From Papaver somniferum (Eukaryota > Streptophyta > Magnoliopsida > Ranunculales > Papaveraceae), in NCBI RefSeq assembly GCF_003573695.1, contig NC_039359.1, forward strand, positions 86,966,566-87,030,565: a stretch of DNA of 64,000 nucleotides, read 5' to 3'. Within the stretch, counting starts at the first letter, position 1. Each line of letters opens with the position of its first letter. This document shows, in pieces, positions 47,768 to 58,721 of this stretch. The notes under the pieces are model-generated. The model ran no database searches. It saw only the letters and a program-made list of their open reading frames with translations, and had not been told where the DNA came from. A program made the translations under genes and the position numbers.

Positions 47768-48417
47768 AAAGACTCGCAGAACTAAGAAATTTAATCCCTG
47801 AAACTTTTATTTCCTAGTTGTTTGTTAGATTCCTTCTTTATTAACCTAGGTTTCCTTTATGATTCCTCAAGATAGATATCTAAAACTCTTCTTAATTGAT
47901 CAGTCTTGATTGTTCTTTGGAGGTAGTTAATAATCCAGTCTTCTCGGCTAACTAAGTGTGAGTGTTATGTATTTGTGTGGTTTGATAGATTTTTCTATTG
48001 TAAATGGATTTCCAAGCATTGTTATACCGATCTAAATGGAAATCAAATAGGCTTATCTTCTAGAGGCAGATTGGTATCAAATGTCTTCACTTAAGTCGAA
48101 AAAACTCTTAGGAATTAAGGGACGTCGGCTAAGGGAATCAATTGTGTGGGTCTTAAGAGGTTCCAGAAAAGTAAGGAGAACGACTGCTGTTGAATTGATT
48201 GGAAGGTTAATTCGGTCTCAAATACATTCATGTCAAAAATCTGATAGTAGACTAGTGTAGTATTAGCTTAATACAGTTTGATGTTCAAATCTGGACGAGG
48301 TCCCGGGGTTTTGTACAGACGCAGTTTCTCTCGTTAACAAAACTTGCGGTGTCTTGTGTATTTTCATTTTCTGCATTATATTGTTTTATCTTATAATTAG
48401 ATTAGCACAAGTAGTAC

Positions 48418-50890
48418 TATCAACGCACTGCTCGGTCGAACTCGCATGCGTTGCTATCTCAAGCATGTTTGTCAATGTTAGTGATCAAAACTAGATGTCT
48501 ACGACTAGGACATAGTTTGTGCGGTTGAGCTTAGAATTCATGGCGCTTATCACTTGAAGACGAAGAACTATTAAGGAGAGCTAGTGGAACTTCATCAAGA
48601 AAAGGTATGTGGAGACTTAAACTCATCTATCACTTGGAAATTCTATTTTTACTCTATATCTTATATTGAGACATAAGTCGTGTTATGACATAGTTTTCTC
48701 TGTACACATTTGATATTTTGAGCTGAGAATATCTCGCTTACATATTTCTCGAAATATGTGTTGGTAAGCTTTTTCTTAGACCAAGTTCATCTTATATCAT
48801 GAGAAAATTTTCGAGTAACATCTTACATGGTTTGTGTGATACAATCATTTGGTGTAAGACTTGGAATGTTTCGATAATGATTATTTCAATATCTTGAAAA
48901 TTGCTTTGATGCTAATAGTGTGTGAAAACGGCTATTATCATTATAGAAGAATGTTTCAATGATTGAAATGAAGAGTTGAGATTATGTAACCATCTTTTGA
49001 TATAAGCATATATAGTGTGTTCGCATATTAGTGTATAAATCCATTAATCGGGAACCAAGAGTATGCATATGTGTGTGTATACGAAATTAGTGAAGGAGAT
49101 AGGTTAAGTAAGCGTACCCGTACGCATACTGGCGGAAGTTTTCCAACCAAAAAATTCTGTTGAGTTTGGGAATTAACAAGCTCTTAACTAGTCACCTTAA
49201 GTACGCGTACCCGTATGCATACTGGCGGAAGTTTTCAAACCGAAAATTTCTGCTGAGTTTGGAAACTAAACCAACTCAAATCCGGTAGCTTAAGTACGGA
49301 TACCCGTACGCGTACTTAAGCTGGTTACTTTATCAAATCGGTCAGTTCATGAACTTAAACATTTAAATTACAAGGAATGCAATCTTTGCAAACCGTGGTT
49401 ATAATGTTCATGATTATTCAAGTGAATCAAACCGATTTTGCTTCAATTGTATTCTTGTATGAATCCATGAGAATATAACAATTGAACAACTCTTTAACTA
49501 GTTTCATTTGAGTCATTTGAACTAGTTATGGTTAAGATGAATAAGGTTGATATGAGAGTAATCATATGGCTAACCTCAGTTAACTATTTGTGAACCAACA
49601 TGGTGTACACGTTTAGGTACGGTTACATAAACCTAAATGAGGGTACATTTCATTTGTGTGTAACAAGCTAAATTCGATCTAACGGTTGAAAGATATTAGC
49701 TTGGTTGAATCAGGTTTTTCATCTAACGATGATTATTAAATGCTTTGTTACCAAGGTAACTTGGATTGCAAACCCTGATTTGAAAACTATATAAAGGAGA
49801 ACTCTAGCAACTGGGAAACCTAATCCCCACACCGCATGTGTGTTACTAGTTGCATAATTAGAGTCGATTCTCCTTTAACCTTAGGTTTCTTCTCGAGACC
49901 CTGTAGGTTAACGACTTGAAGACTTCATTGGGATTGTGAAGCCAGACCCAACTATTCTCTTCGTATTTGCGTGATATGATCTTGTTGTTTCTATCGTGAT
50001 TGAGCGCAATTGTAAAATTGGCTTGAGATTTATATATCCGATGGGCAAGATAGAAAAGTAATCACAAACACCTTCGACTCATCGTTTGTGAGGTGATTAA
50101 TAATACTAGGTTGTTCTTCGGGAATATAAGCCCGGTTTATCAATTGGTTCTTGTTCACCTTGATTTATCAAAAGACGAAATAAAAACTGTTGGTATTTCT
50201 GTGGGAGACAGATTTATTCAATCCTATAGAATTTTATGTGTGATACAGATTTGTTTATCAAGTCTTCGACTTTGAATCGTAACAACTCTTAGTTGTGGGT
50301 GAGATCAACTAAGGGAATCAAGTGCGTAGTATCCTGCTGGGATCAGAGACGTAAGGAGTCTAAATATACCTTGAATCAGTATGAGATTGATTATGGTTCA
50401 ACTAAAATCCAGTCCGCAGTTAATTGGTAGCAGGCTAGTGTCTGTAGCGGCTTAATACAGTGTGGTGTTCAATATGAACTAGGTCCCAGGGTTTTTCTGC
50501 ATTTGCGGTTTCCTCGTTAACAAAATTCTGGTGTTTGTGTTATTTCTTTTCCGCATTATATTTTGTTATATAATTGAAATATCACAGGTTGTGCGTTAAG
50601 ATCAATCAATTAGAATATCCAACCTTTGGTTGTTGATTTACATTGATTGACACTTGAATATTGGTCTTTGGTACCGTTCAAGTAATTCCTCTTATATTCA
50701 ATCGGGCTCAAAGGTTTCTATTTGATGATTGCAGATTGAATTAAGAGTTAGAGATATTAAACTCTTTGATACACTTTATTCTAGATTGAGTCTGACTGTC
50801 TAGTTGATTCTCTAGAAAGTGTATTGGAGTAAGTCCTCTCAGATTTCCAAACGAATTTTTGGGTGTGGTTGTTAAACCCCCACATTTTCA
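48418..50890 (+). repeat. 5' LTR of element B
   Basis: 2473 bp. It starts TATCAACGCACTGCTCGG, where the 3' LTR and relatives read close to TGTTAGAGCACTGCTCGG, and ends CACATTTTCA. The lineage-specific block at about 49090-49330 has two and a half 100-bp subrepeats containing GTACCCGTACGCATACTGG. Confidence 0.9.
49788..49796 (+). promoter_or_regulatory. LTR TATA box (element B, 5' LTR)
   Basis: TATATAAAG followed by GAGAACTCTAGCAACTGGG. It is conserved in position in every LTR of this family in the window. Confidence 0.6.
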
Positions 50891-50892
50891 AT

Positions 50893-50904
50893 TGGTATCA
50901 GAGC
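50893..50904 (+). promoter_or_regulatory. Primer-binding site of element B
   Basis: TGGTATCAGAGC two bases after the 5' LTR. This is the classic plant Copia primer site, complementary to initiator Met-tRNA, and it is intact here. Confidence 0.9.
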
Positions 50905-50954
50905 AGGAAAACACGTTAAAGACCTTATAAGTCTGTGTTTATAGCGATCTGAGG

Positions 50955-51766
50955 ATGGACGATATTGTCTCTGATAAACGCATCGACAGAAATAAAAGTT
51001 CTGTTTTATTAAAGTCTATTAAAGAGAAATATTTGTCAATCTCGAATGTAGAAGAACCTTGTGTTCAAAGGAAACAAACATACATTGAAAAGTGTTTCCC
51101 TGACCACCTTACTGACAAGTCTGACTCTGAAGTTGAAAGGGATGCATCCAAAGAGAGTGAAGTGATTCTAAAACTTGTTAGAATTCAGGCTGATAATGTC
51201 AACAGGTTGAAACACAAAGTCAATGTCCTTGTTGGTATGATATGTGAGCGTGACTCTCGTTTAATGATTCTTAAAGAATAAAATATCAAAAAGGATTCTT
51301 TGAAAATTGAACAACTCTTAAGTGAACTCTCATTTCAAGAGTGTTCAAAAGAGTTCGCCATACCAACTGCTTCTGATTTAACTGAAAAAATTACTGGTTC
51401 AGAAGCAAAACAGAAATTCCTTCTTATTGGAAATATAATGTGGTCGTATCTTTCTCTAATCAAGGAATATCCACATCTCTTAGAAGGAAGAAGTCTCCCA
51501 ACAATAGTGTTGAGTCTGTTCCTTCTAATCACTCAAGTGTTTGTGATTCTAAAAGTCATGGTGGACAAAAGAAGAAATCTAGGTTGAATGAAAATTCTTT
51601 CAGTCGTCTTCAACACACCTTAGATTTAATTCTCAAACGTGTAACTGACATCCGTATGTCTAAACCAATTGAATTTAGTACTTACCCTGTGTATTCTACC
51701 AGGAAAGTCAGTTCGAAGTGTTCTTCAAATGTTCAAGAATTTAACAGACTTCTCAATGCTGTTTGA
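50955..51766 (+). pseudogene. Coiled-coil-like ORF of element B, frame-broken
   Basis: Starts at ATG 50955 (MDDIVSDKRIDRNKSS), soon after the primer site where gag normally begins. A TAA at 51279-51281 is followed in the same frame by KKDSLKIEQLLSELSFQE. A frameshift near 51450 leads to a frame ending at 51766 that is rich in S, K and R (GQKKKSRLNENSFSRLQHTL). Intact it would be about 270 residues. The middle (LKLVRIQADNVNRLKHKVNV) looks helical. It does not resemble the gag of element 1, and I know no family for it. It may be a remodelled gag tail or an unrelated capture. Confidence 0.45.
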
Positions 51767-51907
51767 TCAATAAGGACTCATGGTTTTTCTTATTTCAAAA
51801 GGGGAGATAATGTTGTACATGATGTGAAAAAGGTACTAGAAGAAGGAAGCAAAAATGGAGGTATGTAAGACAACTTAAAAGGGATAACTGAAGGATATAA
51901 AGAAATT

Positions 51908-52102
51908 ATGAACATGCTGTCTATTCCCTCTGGGAAAAATTCTTCAGGTAAAAATCATCATTATGCATCTTATTTTGATGATAGAAAATTTTATGATAAC
52001 TTTTCACATCGTAACGGTTTTTCCTCAGAGATCAGGAGAAAGAGATTTAACCGTAAACAACGGTCATTTGATGATCTCAAGGCTCATGCTTGTGCTAATT
52101 AA
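51908..52102 (+). pseudogene. Short basic ORF in element B
   Basis: Sixty-four codons, possibly the continuation of the preceding ORF: sequence before it (KRGDNVVHDVKKVLEEGSK from about 51800) is in open frame until a TAA-like break near 51868. It is rich in S, K, R, F and Y (SHRNGFSSEIRRKRFNRKQR). No known domain. Confidence 0.3.
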
Positions 52103-52541
52103 TCACAAGGTTGAAATCTCACTCACAAAAATCCTGGTTGAGTGAGATATAGTCAGGTATACTTGATGGCAAAGTGTTTTGTGACTCTCTAGCTATTTTC
52201 TTATCGATCTTAGCTGGATTATCAATCACAAACTTTTTTGCATAAGTATTTGTGTTTGTCTTGTCAAGCTTTTATTTTCTTAATTTCGTTTTGAATTTTT
52301 TTGTATCAAAAATTGCTACTCTTGCTCTAAATTTTCTGTCACATGAGTATACAAAATTTATTGAGCTAAGATTTGTGACACTTCTCACATAGGAAAACAT
52401 TCTTTGTTGAAAAGTTTTTTAATTGAGCCTTTCTCCACGGATCAACTTTAGAAACCCCGATCTCCTGTTTCCTGTGAAACCTTTTAAAATACCAAATCCT
52501 GTTTAAAAAGTACGCATACTCAGGCTGTGTTTTCGTCAAGA

Positions 52542-52936
52542 ATGGCTTCTCCGTCGGGAACTTGTAATTTTCCAAGAGGATTTCTTGATAAGGGTTTTTG
52601 TCTCGAAGAGAAGGAGGAAATTTCTCTAGTGAAATTTGATGACACATCTTCTCAATATCCAGATAACTTCTCAGATTTTGAGGATGATGAAGAGATTTCT
52701 AATGAAGTTGTTCGAAACTTCATTGATTAGTTTAATGATACAAAGAAGTTACTTGTTAACACTCTCAAGGATCTTGATGTGTTACGAACCTAGTTGATAA
52801 ATGTCAACTCTGAAATTGCTCTTATGAGGACACGACTTAAGGATCACCTCAATGCCGTGTCTGAAGATGATGTCAACTCTGTCAGTCAAAAACTTGAAGG
52901 TCTAGGTACCAGTGAAGCCTCCGTACTTGAACTCTG
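52542..52936 (+). pseudogene. Acidic/coiled-coil-like ORF in element B with two stops
   Basis: ATG at 52542 starts MASPSGTCNFPRGF, followed by an acidic stretch (DNFSDFEDDEEIS). A TAG at 52728-52730 precedes a helical part (KKLLVNTLKDLDVLRT, a second TAG, then LINVNSEIALMRTRLKDHL) ending at a TGA near 52936. The helical region sits where element 1 has its own coiled-coil-like ORF (5167-5451), but the sequences are not clearly alignable. Function unknown. It may be the second conserved ORF of this element family. Confidence 0.4.
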
Positions 52937-53469
52937 ATCTCTTCCTGAGAAGTGTTTTTGATTTTTAGATTTGTTCTTTTTGTCCAGTAAATTTTCTTAT
53001 TTATGTTTTTAGAAGAATAACTAGGGTTTGGAATAGCCATTATTTTGAGTACACATAGCTATGTCCAACGATTTTCATATTCAATGTTTTTAGATCTATT
53101 TATTTAAATTCTAAGTTATTTGGAAGATGATTGTTTGAAATTTTAATCTTTATGATTTTATATATTGCAAATTGTTATGGGATATGTTTTTTACGACCGT
53201 GAACCCGTGAATGTCCCATACTTGGTCAAAAGTTATCTCTATTATGTCGGTATGAAAGTATTGATAGAAGATAAAATGAACTTTTGACATTACAAAAGTT
53301 AAAGCCTTTTATGTCATTGTTTTGATGGAATAGAGGATAAAACTTTTGTTTACAAGGATTATGTCTATTGTATGTCATTGTGCAAATGGTGATGGAAAAT
53401 CGAATGAATCCTTGTCTATTCCGCAGTATTGTCGATCTCCGATCCACATTTTTGTGCATATACTGTGTT

Positions 53470-53720
53470 TCTCCATAAGTTTTCTTATGTTTGAGCATGA
53501 CCAATTGAATTGATTATTCTCTTGTAGTTAGTTTAGTTTTTGCTCCGTAAGTTCTCTTATGATGCGCATGACCAATTGAATTGATCACTTTTGTGGTTAA
53601 TTTAGTTGTGTAATTTCAATTGAATTAATTATGGGTTTTCTTGTGGTTAATTTAATTGTGCATTTCGATTGGATTAATCATGAATTATTTTGTGGATAAT
53701 TCTATTGAATACTTTGGATT
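53470..53720 (+). repeat. Tandem stem-loop repeats near the 3' end of element B
   Basis: Stem-loops at 53470-53496 (CATAAG, loop, CTTATG) and 53542-53567 (GTAAG, loop, CTTAT), 72 bp apart. Each is followed by GCATGACCAATTGAATTGAT. Further AATTGAATTAAT units without the stem-loop reach about 53720. They correspond in place and sequence to 4305-4595 of element 1. Confidence 0.65.
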
Positions 53721-54059
53721 TAAATTCATGTGTTTCACATGATTTGGTTATGTCCAAAGAAATCTTTCTTTTCTTGTGAAAGTAAGGTCGCCTTTGTTGT
53801 TCTTTCGGGAATGTCATTTTATGGGGAAGAGTTCTTTTTAAACTTGTACTTAATTGCCAAATCTTTGTGGAGAGTGCGGCAGTGGAATACTATAGGGGTT
53901 ATCTTATATCTTTATACACTCCTTGATGAATGCATTTAGCTTCGGCTTTATGATGGCATCTAAATAAGTTGATATAGTATTCTATTTTGGTCATGAAGTA
54001 TCTCTATGAAAATTTCATGAGGATACCACTAGTTTTCATACCTTTGCCAATTTATATTG

Positions 54060-54477
54060 ACAAAAAGGGGGAGAATTAATGTGTAACGTGATACTACAAA
54101 TACATATGGTTTACAGATCATTATGTAAGGGGGATAGTTTTCATGTCCAAATGAAGTATTGACTAAGGGGGAGTGATACATATCACCTTAGTATTGTTGT
54201 CAAAGTTGTGATACAATTGAACTTTGATGCTGTGTAATAATACTATGATATTGTATAACAATAATTGAAAGCATTTGTTTTCTCATGGCTATCGCTACTG
54301 ATCTTCAACAACTATGATGCTTAAATTACAACCTTTAGGATCATGGAGTACTTGGAAGTGACGAATATTTCGAGTCACGTTGAAGATTCCAATGAGATCA
54401 AGCATTTGGATGAGAAGCTACAATTTTTATTTATTTTGTAATCCATATGTATTGATAGTTTTGTCACTAAAATTGAC
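54060..54477 (+). repeat. Extra polypurine-like tracts in element B
   Basis: AAAAAGGGGGAGAA (about 54062), TAAGGGGGATA (about 54125) and CTAAGGGGGAGTG (about 54163) precede the tract used at the LTR border (54478-54489). The arrangement is shared with element 1. Confidence 0.65.
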
Positions 54478-54489
54478 AAAGGGGGAGAT
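54478..54489 (+). promoter_or_regulatory. Polypurine tract of element B
   Basis: AAAGGGGGAGAT directly before the 3' LTR start, the expected plus-strand primer site. It matches that of element 1. Confidence 0.85.
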
Positions 54490-57019
54490 TTTTAGAGCAC
54501 TGCTCGGTCGAACTCGCATGCGTTGATATCTCAAGCATGTTTGTCAATGTTAGTGATTAAAACTGTAAGTCTTGATTTCTAACCTATTTATAGATGTCTC
54601 GGACTAGGACATAGTTTGTGTAGTTGAGCTTAGACTTCACGGCGCTTATCACTTGAAGACGAAGAACTACTAAGAAGAGCTTGTGGAACTTCAGCAACAA
54701 AAGGTATGTGGAGACTTAAACTCATATATCACTTGGAAAGTCTATTTCTACTCTATCTCCTATATTGAGACATAAGTCATGTTACGATATAGTTTTCTCT
54801 ATACATATTTGAGATTTCGAGCTGAGTATATATCGCTTACATATTTCTCGAAATATGTGTTGATAAGTTTTCGCTTCGACCAAGTTCATCTTATATCATG
54901 AGAAAATTGTGAGTAACATCTTACATGGTTTGTGTGATACAATCATTTGGTGTAACACTTGGAACGTTTCGATAATGATTATTTCAATATCTTGAAAATT
55001 GCTTTGATGCTAATAGTGTGTGAAAACGGATATTATCATTACAGAAGAATGTTTCAATGATTGAAATGAAGAGTTGAGATTATGTAACCATCTTTTGATA
55101 TAAGCATATATAGTGTGTCCGCACATTAATGTATAAATCCATAAACTGGGAACCAAGAGTATGCATATGTGTGTATACGAAATTGGTGAAGGAGACAGGT
55201 TAAGTATGCGTACCCGTACACATACTGGCGGAAGTTTTCCAACCGAAAAATTCTGCTGAGTTTGGAATTAACAAGCTCTCAACTAGTCACCTTAAGTACG
55301 CGTACCCGTACGCATACTGGCGGAAGTTTTCGAACCGAAATTTTTTGCTGAGTTTGGAAACTAAACCAAATCAAATCTGGTTGCTTAAGTGCGCATATTC
55401 GTACACATACTTAAGCTGGTTACTTTATAAAATCGGTCAGTTCATGAACTTAAATATTTTAATAATAAGGAATGCAATCTTTGCAAATCGTGGCTATAAT
55501 GTTTATGATTGATTCAAGTGAATCAAACCGATTTTTCTTCAATTGTGTTCTTGTATGAATCCATGAGAATATAACAATTGAACAACTCTGTAACTAGTTT
55601 CATTTGAGTCATTTGAACTAGTTATGGTTAAGGAATAAGGTTGATATGAGAGTAATCATATGGATAACCTCGGTTAACTATTTGTGAACCAACATGGTGT
55701 ACAGGTTTAGGTACGGTTACATAAACCTAAATGAGGGTACATTTCATTTGTGTGTAACATGCTAAGTTCGATCTAACTGTTGAAAGATATTAGCTTGGTT
55801 GAATCAGGTTTTTCATCTAACGGTGATTATTAAATGCTTTTATTACCAAGGTAACTTCGATTGTAAACCCTGATTTGAGAACTATATAAAGGAGAACTCT
55901 AGCAACTGGGAAACCTAATCCCCACACCTCATGTGTGTTACTAGTTGCATAACTAGAGTCGATTCTCCTTTAACCTTAGGTATCTTCTCGAGACCCTGTA
56001 AGTTAACTACTTGAAGACTTTATTGGGATTGTGAAGCCAGACCCAACTATTCTCTTTTTAGTTGCGTGATCTGATCTTGTTATTTTTATCGTGATTGAGT
56101 GCAATTGTAAAATTGGCTTGAGATTTATATCTCCGATAGGAGAGATCGAAAAGTAATCACAAACATCTTCGTATCATCGTTTGTGATTCCACAATAACTT
56201 GTTTTGCTAGTCGATTAAGTTTATTGTGAGGTGATTGATAATACTAGGTTGTTCTTCGGGAATATAAGTCCGGTTTATCAATTGGTTCCTGTTCGCCTTG
56301 ATTTATCAAAAGGCGGAACAAAAACTCATGGGTATTTCTGTGGGAGACAGATTTATTCAATCCTATAGAATTTTCTATGTGATACAGATTTGTTTATCAC
56401 GTCTTCAATTTTGGGTCGTAGAAACTCTTAGTTGTGGGTCAGATCAGCTAAGGGAATCAAGTGTATAGTATCCTCCTGGGATCAGAGACGTAAGGAGCGC
56501 AACTGTACCTTGAATCAGTGTGAGATTGATTAGGGTTCAACTACAATCCAATCTGAAGTTAATTGGTAGCAGGCTAGTGTCTGTAGCGGCTTAATACAGT
56601 GTGGTGTTCAATCTGGACTAGGTACCGGGGGTTTTCTGCATTTGCGGTTTCCTCGTTAACAAAATTCTTGTGTCTGTGTTATTTCTTTTCCGCATTATAT
56701 TTGGTTATATAATTGAAATATCACAGGTTGTGCGTTAAGATCAATCAATTAAAATATCCAACCTTTGGTTGTTGATTGACACTTGAACATTGGTCTTTGG
56801 TACCGTTCAAGTAATTCCTCTTATATTCAATCGGGCTAGCAAGTTTCTATTTGCTGATTGCGGATTGAATTAAGAGTTAGAGATATTAAACTCTTTGATA
56901 CACTTTATTCTAGATTGAGTATGGATGTCGAGTTGATTCTCTAGAAAGTTTATTGGAGTACTTCCTCTCAGATTGCCAAACGAATTGTTGGGATTGGTTG
57001 TTAGACCCCCGCATTTTCA
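54490..57019 (+). repeat. 3' LTR of element B
   Basis: 2530 bp, ending GCATTTTCA. It retains two stretches missing from the 5' LTR (near 54561-54595 and 56185-56230). TATA box at 55883-55891. Variable block at about 55200-55420. Confidence 0.9.
55883..55891 (+). promoter_or_regulatory. LTR TATA box (element B, 3' LTR)
   Basis: TATATAAAG in the same context as 49788-49796. It could drive read-out transcription into flanking DNA. Confidence 0.6.
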
Positions 57020-57398
57020 AGTACGTTATCAATCTTAGTAGTAACTACATACTGATTAATATCAGTTATGAGACTTTTTTTTGTAGAATTTGTATCTTGA
57101 TAGATATATATAGATAACAAGTTTCATACTTGGCATAATTCAGATTTAAATATTTAGATACGACTTGATTGCTCTGGGCGGATATTGATTTTTGAGATCG
57201 TCTAAGTACTCTTCTATACAATCAGGTTCAAGGACTTCATCGTCTTGACTTTCTAATTGTAAAGAGAGGAGATATAAACTCGAGATACGCATTGTTCAAG
57301 GATCATTAAGTTGGTTTACTTGCAATTTTATTATGTTTTGTCCATACAAGTTTCCGAACGATAAAGTTGGCGGTGTACTTGGTACCCTCTCATTTTCA

Positions 57399-58400
57399 TC
57401 GAGAACACTTAGTCCAGATACATAATCAAATGAATCCAGATACATGTGGATTAAATATTGGTCTAAATACATTTATATTTTATGGATACATGACTTTAAT
57501 TATAAATTTGGATGAACCTGGTTAGAAATTGGTCCAGGTACATGTATTAATGAATCTAGAGAATTCTTGATCAAGATTCTTATCTTTTAAAACCTATAAA
57601 TAGATGTGGAAATTTAAATCAAAAGGTACACATTCTCTGCTCATTTTTTCTTTACAAAAACCTATATAGAGATTTTACTCATTGAGACATAGGAGTGTCC
57701 TTGAAAATGCCACCACCGACACTTTTACTTATCAACGATTCTTGAAAAGCCAAAGTTAACGAAGAGTTAATTCATCAAGTAGCTGAAATATTGACATCCA
57801 TCATGAACACATCTCGATAAATACTGTTAAATCATCTAACGATTCACATTTCATCATCAGGCATGAATCTCAATGAATATTCTTTGATAATCTAACAACT
57901 AAAATTTCACGAAGCTCGAGGAATGTTGTATGAATATTTTTGCTACAACATCTTCAAGGTTATTTTGCGTTACCTCCCCTTTAAAGATTGCAAAGTAAGA
58001 AAACCTCCTATCTTTAACTCTAATAATGAAAACATAAATAATATCTATCTCATTAATAATTCAATTAAAAAAAGTTTATATTATTGATAAATAATTTTTA
58101 CCATTTGGAAATTTAAGATAAATGGAGTAACTAAATCTTATTATTACTAAAAATTAAATTTTAAGACTTAATTAAGAAACTTAGGGTTTTTATGTGTATA
58201 TATATATATTCAAACTTGGGTCAACTCGAAGAACCCTGGGAACCCGAGGAATATAACTTGGGAGGACTTGGGTAATGCCTCCATAGGTTCCACGGGTTCG
58301 ATGGGAAATTTTGGAAAAGAATTTACAGCTCGGGAATGGCTCGGCCAAGCCTTCTAACTAGATCAACCAACCCAAGTCTCACCCATAGGGTTGGGTCATT
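57399..58400. other. Unassigned AT-rich DNA right of the nested cluster
   Basis: CCTATAAATAGATGTGG near 57593 looks like a TATA box in an LTR-like setting, but no boundary is visible. AT-rich low complexity dominates 58020-58210. A short GGTTGGGTCATTGCA run near 58389 precedes the primer-site-like motif at 58406. No gene seen. Confidence 0.35.
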
Positions 58401-58405
58401 GCAAA

Positions 58406-58418
58406 TGGTATGAGAGCC
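58406..58418 (+). promoter_or_regulatory. Primer-site-like motif of a probable TRIM element
   Basis: TGGTATGAGAGCC differs by one base from the TGGTATCAGAGCC primer site common in plant retroelements. It follows GGGTCATTGCA, a plausible LTR end. A similar GGGTCATTA recurs at about 58812, past the 5S-like segment, as expected if two LTR ends are present. Confidence 0.5.
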
Positions 58419-58664
58419 GATGACGGTTCACCTATCAATGATGAGAGAGTACGCTGGACGAGATAGGTCAGGTAATTGTCTCATAAGGGGCAGGAAATGT
58501 CTGAGATCTAGGATTGTATATATATTTCGTAGCCGAGGACGGTTGCAATTTAAGGTGGTCGTATTCCCCGATTCGGCAGGTAAGGTCCGTCGATTGGAAT
58601 ATAGGTAATGGTTGTACTTCCCTAACACCATGCCTTTTCAGCACAGTTGGCTGATTTTTTTTTA

Positions 58665-58721
58665 CAGTTAAGCGCGCTCGGGCGGGAGTAATCCAGGGAT
58701 GAGTGACCCCCAGGAAAGTTG
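58665..58721 (+). repeat. 5S rRNA-derived 3' half, Cassandra-like TRIM LTR
   Basis: CAGTTAAGCGCGCTCGGGCG, then GGAGTAATCCAGGGATGAG and TGACCCCCAGGAAAGTT, match the 3' half of plant 5S rRNA closely (internal promoter end and the GGGATGxGTGACC region). The 5' half is not recognisable. Lying downstream of a primer-site-like motif and surrounded by retroelement-like sequence, it fits a Cassandra TRIM, whose LTRs are known to carry 5S sequence, better than a true 5S gene. The length and 5' end of the element are unresolved. Confidence 0.6.

Larger units (their letters stand above)
48418..57019 (+). mobile_element. Full-length non-autonomous Copia-type element (element B)
   Basis: 5' LTR 48418-50890, 3' LTR 54490-57019, perfect target-site duplications AGTAC (48413-48417 and 57020-57024), primer site at 50893 and polypurine tract at 54478. 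The 3.6-kb interior carries decayed ORFs without recognisable gag, protease, integrase, reverse transcriptase or RNase H. It inserted into a diverged solo LTR of its own family. The matching TSDs and closely similar LTRs indicate a fairly recent insertion, although two stretches of about 30-45 bp are missing from the 5' LTR relative to the 3' LTR. Confidence 0.9.
40553..57398 (+). mobile_element. Solo LTR of the recurring Copia-type family, split into three pieces
   Basis: The LTR starts at 40553 (CGTTAGAGCATTG, the TG mutated). It is interrupted at 41244, resumes 47301-48417, is interrupted again, and ends at 57025-57398 with TCTCATTTTCA. Together the three pieces give about 2.2 kb, the full length of this LTR type, collinear with the LTRs at 48418 and 54490 but clearly diverged. 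No interior follows, so it is a solo LTR. The outer pentamers ATGAG and TCGAG share only three of five bases, suggesting age. A TATA box lies at 47759-47767. Confidence 0.75.

Noticed and set aside
58665..58721. Functional 5S rRNA gene
   Set aside because: Only the 3' half matches and several conserved positions differ; a retroelement-derived segment fits better.
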